This document shows, one piece after another, positions 61,224 through 64,000 of a DNA stretch of 64,000 nt. The translations under genes were made by a program, and so were the position numbers. Position 1 is the first letter of the stretch, and each line of letters starts with the position of its first letter. Origin of the DNA: JAAFJM01 sp964529175 (GTDB taxonomy: Bacteria; Bacteroidota; Bacteroidia; UKL13-3); assembly GCA_964529175.1 (NCBI GenBank), contig CAZGVO010000011.1, positions 1 to 64,000 on the forward strand, given 5' to 3'. The notes under the pieces are model-generated. The model worked only from the letters and a program-made list of their open reading frames with translations. It was not told the DNA's origin and searched no databases.

Positions 61224-61909
61224 TTTACTTTAAATAATTGTGCTAATTTTTTTGAAAGTAAAACACTGTTTTCGCTTGGCGACATAATTTGATACATTTT
61301 ACTAATATCTAAACCGGTTAAAAATTTATCTACCTCTAATATAAAAGTAATTTTTGGTTTTTTATTGGTTTTAAAACGTAGTGTTTGTAAAGCATTATTA
61401 GGATATAAATAACCACCTAAATGGTATTGAAACTGTTTGTATCGTGATGGACTGTTTTTGCTTTTACCTTCTATTTTAAAATTGATATAACCGCTTTGCC
61501 AAGCCCAATACATGCCTTTGGTTGGGTCTAAATCTCCACTCAATACTTCCGAAACGTTTATGGTGCTATCAATTCCTAAATTAAATTGAATGGCATTGTA
61601 TTTTATGGTTTTAGGGTATAATAAATCAATGGTTAATGATTTTGAATTTGCTAAATCAATTAAATAAGCCAAGGTTGAATCGGTAAAAACTACTTGGTTG
61701 TTATTGAATAACTGAATTTTAGATACATAAAACCTACATGTTTCAATACTAATGGTATCGTTATTAGGTAAAATATAGTTGCTATCAAATTGTAAAGGCG
61801 CATTATTAAACAAACCCTTGAAATTGAGTTGAATAAGCGTATTTTTTTGAGCAAATGCATTTAGTTGCAATAAGCTTAAAATCAATATGATATATCGAAT
61901 TAATATCAT
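61220..61909 (-). CDS. MbnP-family copper-binding protein
   Basis: The 229-residue secreted protein (signal to AFAQ) carries the MbnP signature KGMYWAWQSGYINFKIEG, with the WxW motif at W135 and W137. FRFYVSKIQLF-type strands and an HLGGYLYP segment also fit. In characterised MbnP/CorA proteins one Trp of this motif becomes kynurenine and helps bind copper. It sits between the CnrX/Spy-like gene and the MauG-type gene, in an ECF-sigma operon. Confidence 0.88.
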   Translation of the reverse strand: MILIRYIILILSLLQLNAFAQKNTLIQLNFKGLFNNAPLQFDSNYILPNNDTISIETCRFYVSKIQLFNNNQVVFTDSTLAYLIDLANSKSLTIDLLYPKTIKYNAIQFNLGIDSTINVSEVLSGDLDPTKGMYWAWQSGYINFKIEGKSKNSPSRYKQFQYHLGGYLYPNNALQTLRFKTNKKPKITFILEVDKFLTGLDISKMYQIMSPSENSVLLSKKLAQLFKVK

Positions 61910-61913
61910 GCCT

Positions 61914-62363
61914 TTATTTTTTTGGTTTATGGTTAAATAATTCAGCTATTTCGGTTGTTAATAGTTCAAATTTTTGCATTTGTTGGCCAGGTTTGCAAAT
62001 GGCTTTTATTTTTTCAAAATGTTTATAGTGAGTATTTTCAATTTGTATTTGAGCCGTGCCAATTTCTGCAATAAGTGAGTCTTTTGCTGCACCATTTGTA
62101 TTATTATTCAAGCCTTTATACAATTCATTTTTTAATTGCATTATTTGTCTATCTGCTTCTTTAATGGCTTTTCTGTGTTCTAAAATAATGGCATCGTAAG
62201 CAGTTATTTGTTCAGGGGTAAAATCCAATTTTTGAATAATTTCATCTCTTGGTCCTTCGTGCTTTGGCCTATTGTTTTTACCTAAAAACAAGAATACAAT
62301 CAGTATAATATTTGCAACCAATAATCCAATTACCAGTATACTTAAAAGTTTTATTTTATTCAT
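61914..62363 (-). CDS. CnrX/Spy-like periplasmic metal sensor
   Basis: The 149-residue protein has an N-terminal membrane anchor (about 7-27) and a periplasmic helical hairpin. It shows LDFTPEQITAYDAIILEHRKAI and a long coiled-coil pair ending ICKPGQQMQKFELLTTEIAELF. This matches the CpxP/Spy/CnrX heavy-metal-resistance family (LTxxQ-like). In CnrYXH systems such a protein senses metal in the periplasm and controls release of an ECF sigma factor. The gene lies directly after a small membrane protein and the sigma gene, just as in that system. Confidence 0.82.
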   Translation of the reverse strand: MNKIKLLSILVIGLLVANIILIVFLFLGKNNRPKHEGPRDEIIQKLDFTPEQITAYDAIILEHRKAIKEADRQIMQLKNELYKGLNNNTNGAAKDSLIAEIGTAQIQIENTHYKHFEKIKAICKPGQQMQKFELLTTEIAELFNHKPKK

Positions 62364-62632
62364 TAATATAACTCGTTATTGGGAACCAAATGCATTGCCT
62401 TTACTAGGCTGTTTTCTTGTTTTTTGGGTTTTAGAATAATTGTAATTACAGCAGCATTCATTAATAAAATAAATACCATGGCAATACTTAATTTCCAAAC
62501 CAATTTAGGCTCAAAGCTTTGGTTTTGTTGGTAAATTTTAGCTTTTATGCAAGTAAACAAAAACGGAGGGGCATCTACTTTTTGTATATGTCTTAGTTTA
62601 TTTAGCTCGTTATCTATTATTTCATTATTCAT
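62363..62632 (-). CDS. Small transmembrane anti-sigma-like protein
   Basis: The 89-residue protein has a cytoplasmic N-terminal half (ELNKLRHIQKVDAPPFLFTCIKAKI), one membrane helix (about 45-66) and a short periplasmic tail. This plan and its place immediately after an ECF sigma gene fit an anti-sigma factor of the CnrY/short type. There is no zinc anti-sigma motif. Its stop and the next gene's start overlap, so translation is coupled. Confidence 0.75.
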   Translation of the reverse strand: MNNEIIDNELNKLRHIQKVDAPPFLFTCIKAKIYQQNQSFEPKLVWKLSIAMVFILLMNAAVITIILKPKKQENSLVKAMHLVPNNELY

Positions 62633-62639
62633 GGTAATA

Positions 62640-63185
62640 TTATTTTAGACTTTTATTTTCTTGTTTTCCTTCTTTAATGGTTAACTTTTTTTGTAAGTTA
62701 ACTTTGGCTCTTTGCACCAGCGATTCTACCGCTTTAGGACTTAACTCCATAATTTCAGCTGTTTCTATTTGTGTCTTTTGTTCAACTTTAGTCAATATCA
62801 AAGCAGTTTTTTGTTTTTCAGGTAATTGATTGATTAATTCAAATAAATTTTGCAGCGCTTCCTTATTTTCTAATTGCACTCCTGGGTGGTTAAAATGGGC
62901 CGGCTCGTACACCAATTGATCATTTTCTAAGTTAAATAGGCTAGTTAGAAAAGCAAAACGTTTTTTGCGTTTACGTTTATTTATGAGGTCAATTGATTTA
63001 TTGATAGTAATTTTATAAATCCAAGTGCTTAGTTTAGAGTCCGCTCTAAAACCTTCCATTGATTGGTAAACAGATAAGAATACATCTTGCGTAATTTCCT
63101 CAGCATCTTCCATGTTTTGAACATACTGGAGCGCAAGATTATACACCAAGTTTTTGTATTCATTATATATTTTTTCTATTTCCAA
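62640..63185 (-). CDS. ECF-type RNA polymerase sigma factor
   Basis: The 181-residue sigma factor has region 2 (YNLALQYVQNMEDAEEITQDVFLSVYQ, then FRADSKLSTWIYKITINKSIDLI). An acidic linker is followed by region 4 (LPEKQKTALILTKVEQKTQIETAEIMELSPKAVESLVQRAK). There is no region 1.1 or 3. No ATG precedes region 2 in frame, so the start is TTG at 63185. It is likely held inactive by the downstream anti-sigma gene product and directs transcription of its own operon. Confidence 0.93.
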   Translation of the reverse strand: MEIEKIYNEYKNLVYNLALQYVQNMEDAEEITQDVFLSVYQSMEGFRADSKLSTWIYKITINKSIDLINKRKRKKRFAFLTSLFNLENDQLVYEPAHFNHPGVQLENKEALQNLFELINQLPEKQKTALILTKVEQKTQIETAEIMELSPKAVESLVQRAKVNLQKKLTIKEGKQENKSLK

Positions 63186-63301
63186 TTGTAATTTGCAATA
63201 AACAATTTTTTAAGTCAAATTAGTGGTAATTTATTTAAACATTAAGCCAAAGGCAAGTTACCTGCATTGTAAACATTATTTTTTTTTACAAACGTCTAGT
63301 A

Positions 63302-63309
63302 TATATTTG
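63302..63309 (+). promoter_or_regulatory. Promoter -7 box TATATTTG
   Basis: An exact TAnnTTTG element lies 33 bp before the SulP start codon. Between them is a four-fold ACTC microsatellite (63322-63337) that could vary leader length. Confidence 0.55.
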
Positions 63310-63342
63310 ACAAGTTTAATTACTCACTCACTCACTCATTTA

Positions 63343-64000
63343 ATGTTTAAAAAAGATACTTTTTACTCCGATCTATCCGCTTCTGTGGTAGTATTTTTTG
63401 TTGCTTTGCCTTTATGTTTAGGTATTTCGCTTGCATCAGGTGCCCCCTTGGTTTCAGGTATTATTGCCGGTATTTGTGGCGGAATAATAGTTGGATTCAT
63501 AAGTGGCTCACATACTAGTGTTAGCGGTCCTGCGGCTGGTTTAACAGTAATAGTTTTAGCATCTATTCAGCAATTAGGTAGTTTCGATATTTTTTTAACA
63601 GCTTTACTTTTAGCTGGTTTAATGCAAGTTGTTTTGGGTTTTTTAGGTGCTGGTATTATTGGAAACTTTGTGCCATCATCGGTTATTAAAGGCATGTTGG
63701 CTGCCATTGGTATTATATTGATATTTAAACAATTACCCCATGCAGTTGGTTACGATATTGATTTTGAAGGAGATGAATCGTTTGATCAATTAGATCATCA
63801 AAATACTTTTACTGAATTACTGAATGTATTTAGTAGATTTACCCCAACAGCAGTATTAACAAGTGTGGTAACCTTTGGAGTATTGTATTTTGGTGAAAAC
63901 GAAAAAATAAAAAAGTTTCCAGTTTTTAAAGTAATTCCAGTTTCGCTTCTAGCAGTTATAATTGGTACGTTATTCAGTATTATAGTTGGAATAGCTGTCC
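63343..64000 (+). CDS. SulP-family anion transporter (3' end outside window)
   Basis: The first 219 codons are present, and the frame is still open at the window edge. The start MFKKDTFYSDLSASVVVFFVALPLCLGISLASGAP is the SulP/SLC26 N-terminus. It is followed by the conserved SGSHTSVSGPAAGLTVIV region and several membrane helices. The family imports sulfate, bicarbonate or other anions; versions of this subgroup often lie beside or are fused to carbonic anhydrase. Whether a STAS domain follows cannot be seen. Confidence 0.9.
   Translation, partial: MFKKDTFYSDLSASVVVFFVALPLCLGISLASGAPLVSGIIAGICGGIIVGFISGSHTSVSGPAAGLTVIVLASIQQLGSFDIFLTALLLAGLMQVVLGFLGAGIIGNFVPSSVIKGMLAAIGIILIFKQLPHAVGYDIDFEGDESFDQLDHQNTFTELLNVFSRFTPTAVLTSVVTFGVLYFGENEKIKKFPVFKVIPVSLLAVIIGTLFSIIVGIAV

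Noticed and set aside
1..64000. tRNA, rRNA and insertion-sequence search by eye
   Set aside because: No cloverleaf-like sequence, rRNA motif or transposase was recognised in any gap; a covariance-model scan would be needed to exclude small RNAs.

Overview
The window is low-GC (about one third GC by eye) chromosomal DNA from a member of the Bacteroidota. The evidence is gldB and a PorT-like outer-membrane gene, paired TonB-dependent receptor and DUF4249 lipoprotein genes, a TraR/DksA protein beside ileS and lspA, many Bacteroidota-type lipoproteins (short signal peptide ending in Cys), and promoters of the TTTG-N18-20-TAnnTTTG type instead of Shine-Dalgarno-dominated starts. No rRNA, tRNA or CRISPR array was recognised. 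The species cannot be named from the sequence.

Layout. 1-5900 is accessory: a 42-bp repeat, an orphan secreted protein, a solo OLD-type ATPase/TOPRIM nuclease, an NdpA-like nucleoid protein and a free-standing Clp-N-like protein. 5900-24750 is mostly housekeeping: ruvB, an ATP-dependent DNA ligase, a POT peptide transporter, RlpA, thioesterase, MBL hydrolase, glycosyltransferase, two SurA-like periplasmic PPIases with a MoxR ATPase, and the gldB/porT/nadE group. 24800-25500 is a HigBA toxin-antitoxin module. 25900-30720 is a co-directional envelope cluster that looks metal/copper related (Met/His-rich lipoprotein, Cys-containing outer-membrane protein, SCO protein, small cytochrome c). 30700-41560 holds a kinase-like PAS protein without an ATPase domain, two TonB receptors, a response regulator, a CBS/CorC protein, a Cys/Lys-rich secreted protein, rlmH and an M48 protease. 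41770-48860 is ileS, a histone-H1-like/DksA fusion, lspA, a Sel1 protein and an enoyl-CoA hydratase. 48900-53300 (minus strand) carries LVIVD lipoproteins, a YbgC-type thioesterase and a PorE-like TPR/PD40/OmpA protein.

53300-58060 is a second accessory block: palindromic repeats, a nearly seven-copy 42-bp tandem repeat, an HhH-like/zinc-ribbon-like gene pair, and a rearranged restriction-modification locus. In that locus the 5' part of a cytosine-C5 methyltransferase and the 3' part of a Sau3AI/MutH-family endonuclease flank an inverted controller-plus-nuclease cassette. Three TACA-N3-TGTA operator-like sites lie upstream of the controller.

58200-64000 holds a fatty acid desaturase, a membrane protein, then a minus-strand operon of ECF sigma factor, likely anti-sigma factor, CnrX/Spy-like periplasmic sensor, MbnP and an MbnH-like dihaem enzyme. 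This is a plausible self-contained metal-sensing system that makes an oxidised copper-binding protein. The window ends inside a SulP anion transporter.

Functions are assigned by reading motifs and from memory of protein families; no database search was run.
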